Positions 9,481-19,100 of a DNA stretch of 64,000 bases are shown here, one piece after another. Each line of letters starts with the position of its first letter. The first letter of the stretch is position 1. The translations under genes were made by a program, and so were the position numbers. The stretch is taken from positions 920,586-984,585 of the forward strand of contig NZ_MQWA01000001.1 in the NCBI RefSeq assembly GCF_002954445.1, written 5' to 3'. The stretch is from Rubritalea profundi. Its GTDB lineage: Bacteria; Verrucomicrobiota; Verrucomicrobiia; Verrucomicrobiales; Akkermansiaceae. The notes below the pieces were generated by a model. That model did not search any database and was not told the origin of the DNA. It worked only from the letters and a program-made list of their open reading frames with translations.

Positions 9481-11090
9481 TTTTTAAGTTTTGAGATGGT
9501 ATCATTCCACTGGGTGAAGGAATAGTAGATCAAGTTGATGCCGAGGTTCATCGCGGCATCGCGCATCTCGGGGCTGACGTCTGTGTAGTTCTGTGATTTC
9601 CAGGCGTCATTCATATCACCGGGGTGGTAGAATGCGATCCAGCGTCCGTCATGTTTGATGCCGAGCGCACGGCGACCACCGTGGTGCCAGAATGCGGGTG
9701 CACCTTCGGGGAATCCGTTAGGAAGCTGGTAAAGCATGTCATCATCCGGGATATCGATCAGGGCTTTATCGGGGAACACTTGACGCATTAATTGGATAAA
9801 TGAGTGGTGGAAATTGCGATGACCGGCATCGGCGATGAGCATCCCGCCGTTGATGCAGTACTCTCGCAGGATTTTGATATCCGCCGAGCTGACGCGCCCC
9901 ATGCGGTCGTTGCCGGTCAGATAAACGAAGGGAGGAAATCCGTCCTTCGGGTATTTCTTGAGTAGCGAGATCGAGTGGCTCTCACCTTTGCGGGCAATTT
10001 TCTTAAATCCGGTAGCCTGTGAGAAAGCGCGGAGGAAATTGATGTCGGCTCCAGTTTGGTTCATACCGTCGTCCCATCCGGCTCCACCGTGTTCGAGACG
10101 GATAAAGCGGATCTTGTATTTATCCATACCCTCGGGCCAACCGCCATCTTTGCCGCCACCTTTGCCCATTTTACCAGCTTTGCTGTTTGTTGCTGAGTAG
10201 GTGACCTGGGTTTTTTCTTCCAGTTGTTCATCGACTTCGGTGCTGTCGAGGTCTGGCTGGTCGAAAATGATCGCGGAGTTAGGCCGCAGGCTGAGAGTTT
10301 TTTTCTTTTTCTTTTTCGGTTTCACCATCTTGACCATGGCGACAACCGGGTTGCCGCTTCCTTTGGGCACGCGGTAGGCTTCGACACATCCGCCGAGGCT
10401 GAGGAGATAGGGGATAAGGACAAGGATGATCAGGTGAGTCATGCCACTGGCGTAGAGGCTGCGGCGGTGACGTGGGTCGCGGCCGTGGGTGCGAATGTCC
10501 TCGAGCACGCGGTCACCGACCATGGGGTTGCCAGCAACGCGGGTGAATGCCGCATAAACCGAACGGCTGCGCATCATGGCGTGTAGCCAGCCGGCGTAGA
10601 GGCCGACAGCGAGAGCCGGCCAGCATGCTTTCCACCAGAATTTAAAGATGGTGGCACCATCTTGTTTGACACCACCCATTTCTAAGCCTTCAGCTTTGAT
10701 AGAGAAAACCCCCTGCCAGGTGAAGTAAACGTAGCAGGCGACCGCCAAGTAGACGGTCCACATTGAGGCGCGCAGAAAATGGTAAGTCACCCGGTTGCGC
10801 ATGAGACTCGACAAACCAGCCAGGGAACATGCTCCGGCCATGATGGCAAAGAGCAAGAAACAAAACTCTAGTGATTTGGTGGTGCCGTTATTTTCCCAAA
10901 GAACAGAGACTGACGGGTTTTGTGACAGAAAACTAGCTAAAACCGGAGGGCCCCAAGCCCACGCCGCCGCCCCAAGTCCGAGCAGCATGAACGCAGCCAC
11001 GCTGACGATACGCGCTTTAGAGGCGGACGCTCGGGTTGGAATCTCATCGATCCACTCTTCGGGGATCTTGCTCTGGTTCTTTTTGTTCAT
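9477..11090 (-). CDS. DUF4159 domain membrane protein
   Basis: 537 aa. The N-terminal half contains about five membrane segments (for example VAAFMLLGLGAAAWAWG near residue 31). The C-terminal ~210 residues match DUF4159: IRFIRLEHGGAGWDDG, then FVYLTGNDRMGRVS, LREYCINGGMLIADAG and a closing RWIAFYHPGD. DUF4159 resembles a glutamine-amidotransferase-like fold without an obvious nucleophile. In planctomycetes and verrucomicrobia the domain often sits in envelope gene clusters. Here it lies between ExbB/ExbD/anchor genes and the DUF6288 protein, so a structural or regulatory role in the envelope complex is likely. The family assignment is good; the function is unknown. Confidence 0.75.
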   Translation of the reverse strand: MNKKNQSKIPEEWIDEIPTRASASKARIVSVAAFMLLGLGAAAWAWGPPVLASFLSQNPSVSVLWENNGTTKSLEFCFLLFAIMAGACSLAGLSSLMRNRVTYHFLRASMWTVYLAVACYVYFTWQGVFSIKAEGLEMGGVKQDGATIFKFWWKACWPALAVGLYAGWLHAMMRSRSVYAAFTRVAGNPMVGDRVLEDIRTHGRDPRHRRSLYASGMTHLIILVLIPYLLSLGGCVEAYRVPKGSGNPVVAMVKMVKPKKKKKKTLSLRPNSAIIFDQPDLDSTEVDEQLEEKTQVTYSATNSKAGKMGKGGGKDGGWPEGMDKYKIRFIRLEHGGAGWDDGMNQTGADINFLRAFSQATGFKKIARKGESHSISLLKKYPKDGFPPFVYLTGNDRMGRVSSADIKILREYCINGGMLIADAGHRNFHHSFIQLMRQVFPDKALIDIPDDDMLYQLPNGFPEGAPAFWHHGGRRALGIKHDGRWIAFYHPGDMNDAWKSQNYTDVSPEMRDAAMNLGINLIYYSFTQWNDTISKLKK

Positions 11091-11147
11091 TCTCAGAATA
11101 TTTTACTCGGGGCGCGTGACTAGCGGGGCTGGCTGTGTCAGAGAAGC

Positions 11148-11612
11148 TTAGTTAAAAAGGTCTTCTTCGTCGTCTTCAGGTTTAGGCGTAGTTGGTCCGA
11201 CGGCCTTTGTCTCGAGTTCCTTCTCGATGGAAGACTTCGGGGTCTCGGAATCGGTGCCCGAGTCGTCTTGAGAGGCCTTGGTGCTGGCATTATTAGTCTT
11301 AGGCGCCTTGGGCGCCTTGGGTGTGCCACCGGCGAGTTTACTACTGAGGTCTTGGGGTTTCAGCCCGTGTTCTTCAGCTATCTCACGCAGGACAGCAGTG
11401 GCTTTACGCATTGCTGTCTCGGTTCTCTCTTTTTCGCTCATCTCGGAAGCATTCTCCCCGACGACCATTTTATAGAGGTAGGGAAAGCTCGTTCCGGCCA
11501 ATAGGACGGCGTGTATGATCAAGGTAAAGATGATGATCGACTTTAGGCTACTGCCCTGGAAGTGCTTCATCAGCTGATCAGGTGTTGTTTCTTCTTTCAG
11601 TGTATCTGACAT
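11148..11612 (-). CDS. TonB/TolA-like single-pass anchor protein (short)
   Basis: 154 aa. A short cytoplasmic N-terminus is followed by one membrane helix (SIIIFTLIIHAVLLAGTSF, about residues 25-45) containing a His as in the TonB/TolA signal anchor. Then come a charged helix and a Lys/Pro/Ala- and Ser/Asp-rich tail. It lies directly downstream of two ExbD genes and one ExbB gene, where TonB or TolA would be expected. No recognisable TonB C-terminal domain is present, so it may transmit motion to a different periplasmic partner, or may only be an accessory subunit. Confidence 0.55.
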   Translation of the reverse strand: MSDTLKEETTPDQLMKHFQGSSLKSIIIFTLIIHAVLLAGTSFPYLYKMVVGENASEMSEKERTETAMRKATAVLREIAEEHGLKPQDLSSKLAGGTPKAPKAPKTNNASTKASQDDSGTDSETPKSSIEKELETKAVGPTTPKPEDDEEDLFN

Positions 11613-11660
11613 GTTGTTAGTTTTTAAGTTGATTTTGTTTACTGAATAATTGTTCGTTTC

Positions 11661-12077
11661 TTACTGTATTTCACCGACGGCTTCAATGATGCCGCCACCT
11701 GCGGCAATCGCCTTGATGACCGGTTCGAATGTTTCTTTGGGCAGTGCGCTATCGCACTTGAACTGGACGTGACGTTGATCGTCAGAAATGGTCTCCGTGA
11801 GAAGTGCCCTGATGCCCCACTCGACGTCTTTCGCGCTATCGACGTTGACGCCGTCGAAATAGATGTCGCCATTTTTGTCGACTGCGACTCGAGCCACGAC
11901 GGTGAGCTCTATCTTTTTGACGTATTCGGAGATCGGCAATACGACATCCATTTCTTTATCCTTCGACGCCTCGCTGCAGACCATAAAGAAAATGATCAGC
12001 AGGAATGCGATGTCGCCCATGCTAGCAATGGGCACGGGGACAGGTCGACGTTTCTTACTTTGGAGTCGTTTCTTCAT
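11661..12077 (-). CDS. biopolymer transport protein ExbD/TolR (second copy)
   Basis: 138 aa, the normal ExbD length. A basic cytoplasmic start is followed by one membrane helix with the essential proton-channel Asp in SMGDIAFLLIIFFMV. A periplasmic domain with VARVAVDKNGDIYFDG follows. ExbD works with ExbB as a proton-motive-force-driven stator. It ends before the TonB-like anchor and starts 2 bp downstream of another ExbD gene, so the operon encodes an ExbD pair that may form heterodimers. Confidence 0.9.
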   Translation of the reverse strand: MKKRLQSKKRRPVPVPIASMGDIAFLLIIFFMVCSEASKDKEMDVVLPISEYVKKIELTVVARVAVDKNGDIYFDGVNVDSAKDVEWGIRALLTETISDDQRHVQFKCDSALPKETFEPVIKAIAAGGGIIEAVGEIQ

Positions 12078-12079
12078 GG

Positions 12080-12496
12080 TTATTTATCGTCCTCGACGAT
12101 GGCTACAACTCCCTGGTTCGCACTGATGCCGGCGAGGACCTGAAAGTAGTTTTCGTAAGGGGTTCCTTTGGTGGACTCCAGCATGATTACGCGTTTTGAG
12201 GGGATCTTCTCACCTAAATTCAATTCTGCGAGGCGCTCGTTGAGTAAATCGACGCTCACCTTTTTATCGTTAAAAAAGATCTCGGATCCGCGCAGGTTGA
12301 CGATCGGCGTTTTGTCCGACTGGGTCTGGCTTGATTTCTCTCCCGACGGCAGGTCAGCGGCGATCGTTTTCACCTTCACCAGTGTGGTAGCCACAAGGAA
12401 GTAGATGATGAGCAGGAATGCGATATCAGAGAATGAGCCGGTCGGGATTTCTCCTGAGCGGTGCTTTTTCTCCTTGCTGTAGCGTTTTCTCGACAT
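12080..12496 (-). CDS. biopolymer transport protein ExbD/TolR (first copy)
   Basis: 138 aa, the same length as its neighbour. The membrane helix GSFSDIAFLLIIYFLVA holds the conserved Asp. The periplasmic part includes PIVNLRGSEIFFNDKKVS, typical of ExbD. It differs clearly from the adjacent ExbD, so this is an old duplication rather than a recent one. It is six bases from the ExbB gene and two from the next ExbD. Confidence 0.9.
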   Translation of the reverse strand: MSRKRYSKEKKHRSGEIPTGSFSDIAFLLIIYFLVATTLVKVKTIAADLPSGEKSSQTQSDKTPIVNLRGSEIFFNDKKVSVDLLNERLAELNLGEKIPSKRVIMLESTKGTPYENYFQVLAGISANQGVVAIVEDDK

Positions 12497-12502
12497 GAGT
12501 GA

Positions 12503-13147
12503 TTAGTGGTGGGTGAGGATAAACTCGACCACTTCGCTAGTGCCTTCTTCGATTTCGAGTTCGATTTCGTCACTCCAGCGGTTGAACACACTCTGTGGAA
12601 TAACGGCCAACAGGGCGACGATTAGTCCGACGGCGGTGGTTACCATGGCTTCAGCGATTCCGTCAGCTACGGCGCCGCCGCTACCGCCGACGCTTCCAGC
12701 ATCTGCGAGGCCGGCGAAGGAGGCTATCATACCGGTGACGGTACCAGTCATTCCCAGAAGAGGGGCTGCTGTACCGATGGTGGTGAGGACGTCGAGACGT
12801 TTGTTCACCACACTCATAGCTTGTGCGCTGTAGTCTTCCATTACTTGGCCGACAACGAGACGCATAGTCTCTGAGCTTTCCTCTTTCCCATGAAGGTGGG
12901 AATAGGAACGAAGACCAGCGAGTAGGACCGAAGCAATCGGGCCGTTGGATGATTCACACTCGGTGACGGCACCCTGTATATCGTTATTGCGCAAGTGAGT
13001 GAGTACCTTGGAGCGAAGTGCTCTGGTGTCAGTCTTGCGGTTCACGCGGAAAGCCGTCCAGCGGTCATAGACGACAGCTAGGCTTATCAGGCTGCAAATA
13101 ACCAATGGGACCATGATAGGTCCGCCTGTTAAGATTTTTTCTAACAT
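12503..13147 (-). CDS. MotA/TolQ/ExbB proton channel family protein
   Basis: 214 aa. The first membrane helix is GPIMVPLVICSLISLAVVYD. The conserved MotA/TolQ/ExbB core contains the helix pair TIGTAAPLLGMTGTVTGMI and AMVTTAVGLIVALLAVIPQ. A large cytoplasmic loop lies between helices 1 and 2, as expected. With the two ExbD proteins it should form a proton-driven stator in the inner membrane. Its location just downstream of giant TPR envelope proteins suggests it energises that machinery, not only a classical siderophore receptor; no TonB-dependent receptor gene is seen nearby. Confidence 0.92.
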   Translation of the reverse strand: MLEKILTGGPIMVPLVICSLISLAVVYDRWTAFRVNRKTDTRALRSKVLTHLRNNDIQGAVTECESSNGPIASVLLAGLRSYSHLHGKEESSETMRLVVGQVMEDYSAQAMSVVNKRLDVLTTIGTAAPLLGMTGTVTGMIASFAGLADAGSVGGSGGAVADGIAEAMVTTAVGLIVALLAVIPQSVFNRWSDEIELEIEEGTSEVVEFILTHH

Positions 13148-13157
13148 TATTTAGTAA

Positions 13158-13502
13158 TTAGTGTTTAGTTGTTTTTTTGGATTTGAGAAAATTAAGGACG
13201 CGGAGAGCGTCGCGTGGGGAGAGTGCGCAGCGGTTACACTGCAGTGACTCGGCTGGTTCAATAACGAGTTCGCCGGTAGAATGATTATAATGTGTTTGTT
13301 GGCTAGCAGAAAGTGGCAAGCGCTCGATATAGCGGCGGCGACTGACGGAAAGAAGTACGAGTTCGTCGTCCATGACACAGAGCCAGAGCGGAGTTTTCCG
13401 CCACCAGCGACCGGTGTCGACCCGCGTTTTGGTGCGTAACTGAAGCCGGGGTTCGGCATCACCTACGTTATCGCGGAATAGTTGTTTTTCGAGTTGGTTC
13501 AT
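13158..13502 (-). CDS. small conserved-looking protein of the operon, unknown
   Basis: 114 aa, not recognised. There is no signal peptide or membrane segment. The middle has alternating hydrophobic strands (TPLWLCVMDDELVLLSVSRR) followed by a short helical end, which could be a small PH- or SH3-like beta domain. It sits 10 bp upstream of the ExbB gene and 17 bp downstream of the giant TPR gene, so it is almost certainly co-transcribed and may be a cytoplasmic adaptor. Confidence 0.55.
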   Translation of the reverse strand: MNQLEKQLFRDNVGDAEPRLQLRTKTRVDTGRWWRKTPLWLCVMDDELVLLSVSRRRYIERLPLSASQQTHYNHSTGELVIEPAESLQCNRCALSPRDALRVLNFLKSKKTTKH

Positions 13503-13519
13503 GGGATGAATGACCTGTT

Positions 13520-16153
13520 TTATTGATTCTCTTCTAGAGCCTCCAGCATTTTCTTACGCATCGAAGCTTCCTGCTCGATGATGCGTTCGAATACCGGGTC
13601 GGCGAGTCGACCGCGGGAATATTTAGCCCATTTACTGTCGGGGAAGTCGAAGGTGACGCGGCGGTAGATCTGGTAAGCGGACATCATAGCTTGGCCTTTG
13701 GATTTCCAGCCGCCGTCGGGGATACGTTCGTGGCTGAGTCCAGACCAATATAGAGCCTGGGCTCGGATATCTCCGTCGTCGTAATCCTCGTTATTAATAC
13801 AGATTTCGAATCCAGCGATTGCCTTTTTGTATTGGTGAGCGCGCATGTAGTTCTGGGAGGCGCTGAGTCCGGCGAGCCCGGCGAGCGGGTTATCCGGGAA
13901 GCGTTGTTGGAGTTTAGAATATACCATGGCGGCTTTGAGGAACTCTGGGTAGGAAAGTTCATCGAGACGGAGTACTTCGGCCTTGGAGGCTACGTCTTCT
14001 TTATCGCGCACTGTGTCAGCTTGTTTTTTGTACACCATGCCCTTTTTCTTAAAGTATCCGCCGAGGCGTGACATGACGGTCGGGATCAACTCGTCGTCGG
14101 GGTATTTGTAGGCAAGCTTTACGTATTCCTCGACGGAGTTTTCGATCTCACCCATTTTTTCGTAAACGAGGGCGGTCTTGAACTGAGCCTTGGATGCAAA
14201 CTCGGTTTCTGGATAATCGGTTGGGATTTTCGAGAATCGAGCGAGGGCGTCTTGGTAGAGTGGCAGTTTGGCTTCCTCATTTTTAGAGAGGTCGGCGTAT
14301 TCCTGAGCGAGGTTACCGAGGAGGTATTCGGCGTGGGCACGCATGTCGTCATCGCGGTGGGTGGCGAGCGCCTCGAGTAGGAGTTTACGGGCTTGGCCCA
14401 TTTCGCGACGGGCTAGACTTTCCTGGTCCATCTTGCGGTGCTTTTTAGCGAGTTCGAAAAAGCACTCAGCTAGAGTGAAGCCAGTTTTCACGGCCATTTG
14501 GTCGCCGGAGTAACGTTTACTGAATGGTTCGATGATGCCGTCGGCTCCTTTGTTGATAGAGACATTTAGTTTCTGCTCTGGGTCATCGCCGGATGCTGCG
14601 TAGGTGACACTGATGCTATCACCGTAGCGGATCGGGAATCCATTGAGTTCGACAGGTGGTAGCTTGGCTGGGATTTCCTCATCGGCATAGGCGATGGCGA
14701 ATACTCCTTTAAAGACTCCGCTGTGTGGTTCAGTTTCACGGATCTTGTAAGTGGTGGATGCGCCGCTGCTCCCTTTCAGTGTGACAGATGCTGTATCGCG
14801 CGACGGCTTTTGGTCGAGACCGCGAGCTAGCAGACGAACATAGACTTTCTGACCTACAAACGCGCTCTGCAGTGGGCGGTTGTAGCTGCCATTCATGACA
14901 GACAGGAATGCGTGGCTACCGACTTTGTATGTCATGGTTTTCCACTGCACTTTGTCGTTGGCATCTTTAAATGGATAGCCGACGTGCACGATGTCTCCGG
15001 CGCGGACGGCGAGTCCGTTAGGCAGAGCCGAAGCTGACATCGCCTCAGCAGCTTTGGTAGCGAAGCTACGAGCTGGAGGATCACCGAGGATCAACGGGAC
15101 GGAGAAGGTGAAGCGACCTTGTTCCAGTGGTGTGGCATTGGTAGGTGGTGAGGTATTAGACCTAGCTGCGTAGCCAGTGGGGATAATTGTTTCAGCACCT
15201 GCGAGTGATCCAGTGAGCTTGAGTGTTCCGGGAACGCTGACATCAAATGCCTTGCTGGCTGGTACTTTAGCAGCTTTGCGGGCTGCGTCGGTCTGCACGT
15301 AGGCTCTGATCTCACTGCTTTTTGCAAAGGCTAGATGAGGCACCACGACGTCAAAGCGCACGGATGATCCGATGACTGTCTTGAGTGAGGTATCCGCCAA
15401 GGCGGGCTCATCGACATAGACGTAGCTCAGTTCACGGCGAGGCTCGACAACTTCTGGGCCGCTATCGCGTTTGCGTTTGCTGGTGGCATCTGCGGCTGGC
15501 TCGATGTCGGCGATTGGTGATACGGGCAGTAGTTTGCTGCTGTTGTTGTATGCTGCTACAGCGGGGGTCTTGTATTGTGCGTGCTCGATAACGACTGTGC
15601 GATCGGTTGGGATACCTGGGTCGAGGTTTTCCATATCGCGGTAGGTGGCGGTGATGGTGCCACCTACGGGGAGCTGGATTTCAGAATCGCGTTCGGGCTT
15701 GCCTAGGACTGGGAAGACGCGGCCGATGAAGCGGGCGCTGTGGACTTCGGTTTCGACTGCCTTGATGGTGACTTTTTTACCATCGCTGGTAGTGATTTGA
15801 ATATCCAGTGTGTCGCGCTGGGCGCTGATGTCCATGTCGGCGTCGTCGATGACTAGGGCTACGGCATCATCAAATTTGAAACGGCGGATGGCTTCTGGTT
15901 CGAAAACGCGTCCTTCGTCGGTTTCTTTGTAGTTGAGGAAGGATGCGTTGATGGTGGCTGTGTTGAATGCAACAGTCAGGCTTTTGCCGTGTTTGGTGCG
16001 GCCTGGTGTGGCTGAGCGTGGGTCGACGTAGCGCACGGTGACTTGGTCGCCGGGCAGAACTTCGAGTTGTAGGTTTTCACGCAGTGCTTTGTAGTCTTGT
16101 CTGACGGGTAGCAGAGCTGTGCCGTCGCGGTCGCTGAGAGTGACCGATTTCAC
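13520..16153 (-). CDS. C-terminal part of giant TPR/beta-domain protein 1 (frameshifted)
   Basis: 877 aa from the first in-frame Met, but the frame is open further upstream to about 16280 and continues the protein encoded by 16195-20883. In the -1 frame, residues TQARLVRLFIAGFKGVS lead straight into the annotated start and align with RTRLFKLVFTESEGPIP of the paralog at 21174-25697. A single missing base near 16279-16282 (GCC-AAG, expected GCC-CAAG) splits the gene. Content: repeated beta domains with D.D and ET..H(S/T)G.FKG motifs, then from about residue 560 TPR repeats (SLAESYLEIAKSHRK-like, YPE.EFASKAQ, YKYPDDELI), ending in a basic/acidic helix. The product is probably periplasmic or at the outer-membrane inner face. 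The merged gene is 13520-20883, about 2450 aa. Confidence 0.75.
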   Translation of the reverse strand: MKSVTLSDRDGTALLPVRQDYKALRENLQLEVLPGDQVTVRYVDPRSATPGRTKHGKSLTVAFNTATINASFLNYKETDEGRVFEPEAIRRFKFDDAVALVIDDADMDISAQRDTLDIQITTSDGKKVTIKAVETEVHSARFIGRVFPVLGKPERDSEIQLPVGGTITATYRDMENLDPGIPTDRTVVIEHAQYKTPAVAAYNNSSKLLPVSPIADIEPAADATSKRKRDSGPEVVEPRRELSYVYVDEPALADTSLKTVIGSSVRFDVVVPHLAFAKSSEIRAYVQTDAARKAAKVPASKAFDVSVPGTLKLTGSLAGAETIIPTGYAARSNTSPPTNATPLEQGRFTFSVPLILGDPPARSFATKAAEAMSASALPNGLAVRAGDIVHVGYPFKDANDKVQWKTMTYKVGSHAFLSVMNGSYNRPLQSAFVGQKVYVRLLARGLDQKPSRDTASVTLKGSSGASTTYKIRETEPHSGVFKGVFAIAYADEEIPAKLPPVELNGFPIRYGDSISVTYAASGDDPEQKLNVSINKGADGIIEPFSKRYSGDQMAVKTGFTLAECFFELAKKHRKMDQESLARREMGQARKLLLEALATHRDDDMRAHAEYLLGNLAQEYADLSKNEEAKLPLYQDALARFSKIPTDYPETEFASKAQFKTALVYEKMGEIENSVEEYVKLAYKYPDDELIPTVMSRLGGYFKKKGMVYKKQADTVRDKEDVASKAEVLRLDELSYPEFLKAAMVYSKLQQRFPDNPLAGLAGLSASQNYMRAHQYKKAIAGFEICINNEDYDDGDIRAQALYWSGLSHERIPDGGWKSKGQAMMSAYQIYRRVTFDFPDSKWAKYSRGRLADPVFERIIEQEASMRKKMLEALEENQ

Positions 16154-16194
16154 CGATGGTGAAACACCTTTGAAACCAGCGATGAAGAGACGAA

Positions 16195-19100
16195 CTAGGC
16201 GAGCCTGAGTGTGGTCACCAAATGCGACATCGATACCAGTTTGATTCTCTGTGATGGTGGCTGGTTGGGTGATGTCTTGGCGTACGCTTCGGGGAACTTG
16301 GCGGAATCAAACATGGTATCCGGGCATGGGACGAGTTGGTCCTTGCCTGGGACGTCGCACGAGAGGATTGGTTTGCGTTTTTGCAGCTCACTAAGTGCCT
16401 CAGTGTACCAGATTTCAATATCGTGAAGTCCGGGTCCAAACTCGCGCTCGATGGTGAGTGGGTCATCGGAATTACCGGAGGCTGGTTGACCGTTGATCAA
16501 GAAAATTGCCTTGGTTTCATCATTGGCGTCGACAACCGGGAGACCGCTTAGACGGAAACGGCGGATCGCTGCAGCTGGTTGGTAGAAATGAGCGCGGAAC
16601 TGGACCAACACACCAGCACCTGGGTGCTGACCGATGTTGGGAAGTTTTTCAAAGGTAAGATTTTTCAGGTAGCCATCTTTAAATCTGACATTCTGGCCAA
16701 CGGAATCGAGTTCCATTCTTTGTTTCCAATCCTCTGGGACTTGACGGTTTTCAGGGAATGAAAGCGTGTCGACATGTGAATTTGAGACAACCGAAATACG
16801 TGGGCGGCCATCCCATGGTGCAAGGTTCTTTGCGGCTGGGAAGCGGGAACGTGTGGTCCACGATTTGCCGTTCATTGATGTTTGAAGGACAAAATGGCTA
16901 AGCCCCTGCCCTGCTGCGCCGAAGTCGAAGCTCATTTTATCGACTGGCACGTTGTCGTTAAGGTCGACACCGAATGTGCGGGTCTTGTTTTTGTCACCCA
17001 CATTGCCAGCCCAACCGGGGTAATCCTGAGAGCTGATAGCCATGTTAGGATCGCGGCCAGGTGCGCTTTCGGAGGCGAATGCCATGGCTTGTGCGCCAGT
17101 GGTGGGGACGATACCTTGGAACTCACCCGTGTACGGGCCAGTTTCCTTGAGCACGAGCTTACGGATAACATCGCCGCTGGTTACATTGAGAGAGACGGTG
17201 ACTTCATCAATTCCTGGGGATTGGCTTTGGTCGGGGTCGGAGACGCGGATGTAGACTGGGTTTCCTGGTCTGACGCTGCGTGTGCCGAGTGCGGCCTGAG
17301 CAGTGGAGAGTCCAAGTTCAGAGATGTCGAGTCGGCGTTCTCCTTGGCGAGGAGGGAAGGCGCCAGCGGAAAATGAAAGATGGGCGTCAGATGCGACCTC
17401 GATGGCTAATTCTGGGTCGGCTGGAAGGTCGTCCATTTTAGCGCGGAAGCGTTTTGAGTAACCGAAGCGGATTTCGTCTTTTCCAAGGATCTGTAGGATC
17501 TTGTCGCCTTTGACGGGAGCACCGAGGACGGTAGGAATTTCTGCGCGGAATTTCTCTTTGCTATCACCAAGCTGGTTGAGCATGACGCGTTCGCTGTCAC
17601 CAGAAGCAGCCCAGATCTCCACCTCGATATCTGCACCAACACCGGAGACGCTGAGTGTGGGGTCGCGCAGGTTGATTTTGACGGTTTCACCGGGAACGAT
17701 GACGGTATCGTCTTGGGACGGCCCGAGTTCGATTTCGGTGGCCTCGACGAGTTTGCGCATTTTGAACTGGATTTTACCGCGCAGGATCAAGGCGTCGGCG
17801 TGTTTCGGTTGCTGGCGCAACACGTAATCGATGGCATCGAATGCCTCCTTGTAATTTTCTTGGTCCATCAGGACCTCACCGCGGGTGTAGTAGACCTGAA
17901 TGCGTAATGCCGGGTCCTTGAGGCGCATGAGTTTATCGAGTTCACCTAGTGCGCTAGAGAAATCCTTGGAAACGCGGTCGACATTGACGGAGCCGAGTGC
18001 TGCACGGAGCTGAATCGAGGTGCCTTTGTATTCGGCGGCGTCCGCAACTTTCCGGTACCAGGCGCGTGATGTTGGCAAGGCACCTTTGCGGAATGCGAGG
18101 TCGGCGTAGGAGATTTTGAGTTTGGCTTCTTGGGCGAGGCTGAATGTTCCCTCGGCTTGGCGCGACCAGATGGTGAGCTCCTTGACGAGAGTTTCCGCGC
18201 GGTCGGTTTGGCCGACCTGAGTATTACGCTTGAGCAACCAAAAGCTGTATTCAACGGCGAGTTTGCGGATGAGTGGTTCCAGTTGGTCGGCATTGGCTTG
18301 GTAAAGTTCCCATGCGGTGTCTAGGTTGCCTTGGACGTATTCCGCGTTGGATTTGTAGATGCCGTATGCTGGGTCGGTTTCATCGACCGGAATTTCGACA
18401 GCACCGATGGCGACGGAGGCTTTGCCGGAAAGAGAACGCATGCGGGCGATGCGCTCGGGCATTCCGTGGTTCGTGTTGACAGGGTCGATCAACATGATGC
18501 CTGTACGAGCGATGGAGATGGCGACAGATGGTTGGTTGGCAGCCATGGCAGCCTCAGCAAAGGCGACAAGCGAGTCGGCTACAGGGAATCTGTTATGGTG
18601 GTCCGGGGTCATCGAACTACGCCAGAGGCTGGCAGCGTATGGGACCAGTTGACCCCATTGCTTGGCTTCTTGCGCATCTTTGATCAAGCGCACTGCGAGT
18701 TGTTCGTATCCTTGTCTGGATGGGTAGGCTTCTAGAGGTGACTGGCCATTGAAGAGTGTGAACGCTAGAGCACGGCTCTGGGCTGAGAGTTTGGAGAGGT
18801 TTCCAACACCGTTGAGGCCACGCACGACGACGGGAGATGTGGCCTTGGAGACGCGGTCCATGACAGCTTTGAAGGCGGCTTCGACAGCTGCTGGTGCGGC
18901 ATCTTTAGGCAGAGCTAGCAGCTCGCGGCTGATGTACTCAGGCTGATTTACTAGCATTTTAGGCGCCAAGGCCTCGGCTCCGAAATGGGAAGCATCAGCA
19001 GCCACTTTTTGGTAAGCTGGATCGATTTTAGCGTAGGCTGGTGAGGCTAGGATCTCCTTCATCTGTGCTTTGGCCTTATCGTCGCGAACATCCACGCTGT

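Noticed and set aside
18331-18735. Long plus-strand ORFs antisense to the giant TPR genes (also 16882-17376, 24925-25410, 32302-33264)
   Set aside because: They are shadows of the well-supported minus-strand genes, with no signal, domain or promoter of their own.
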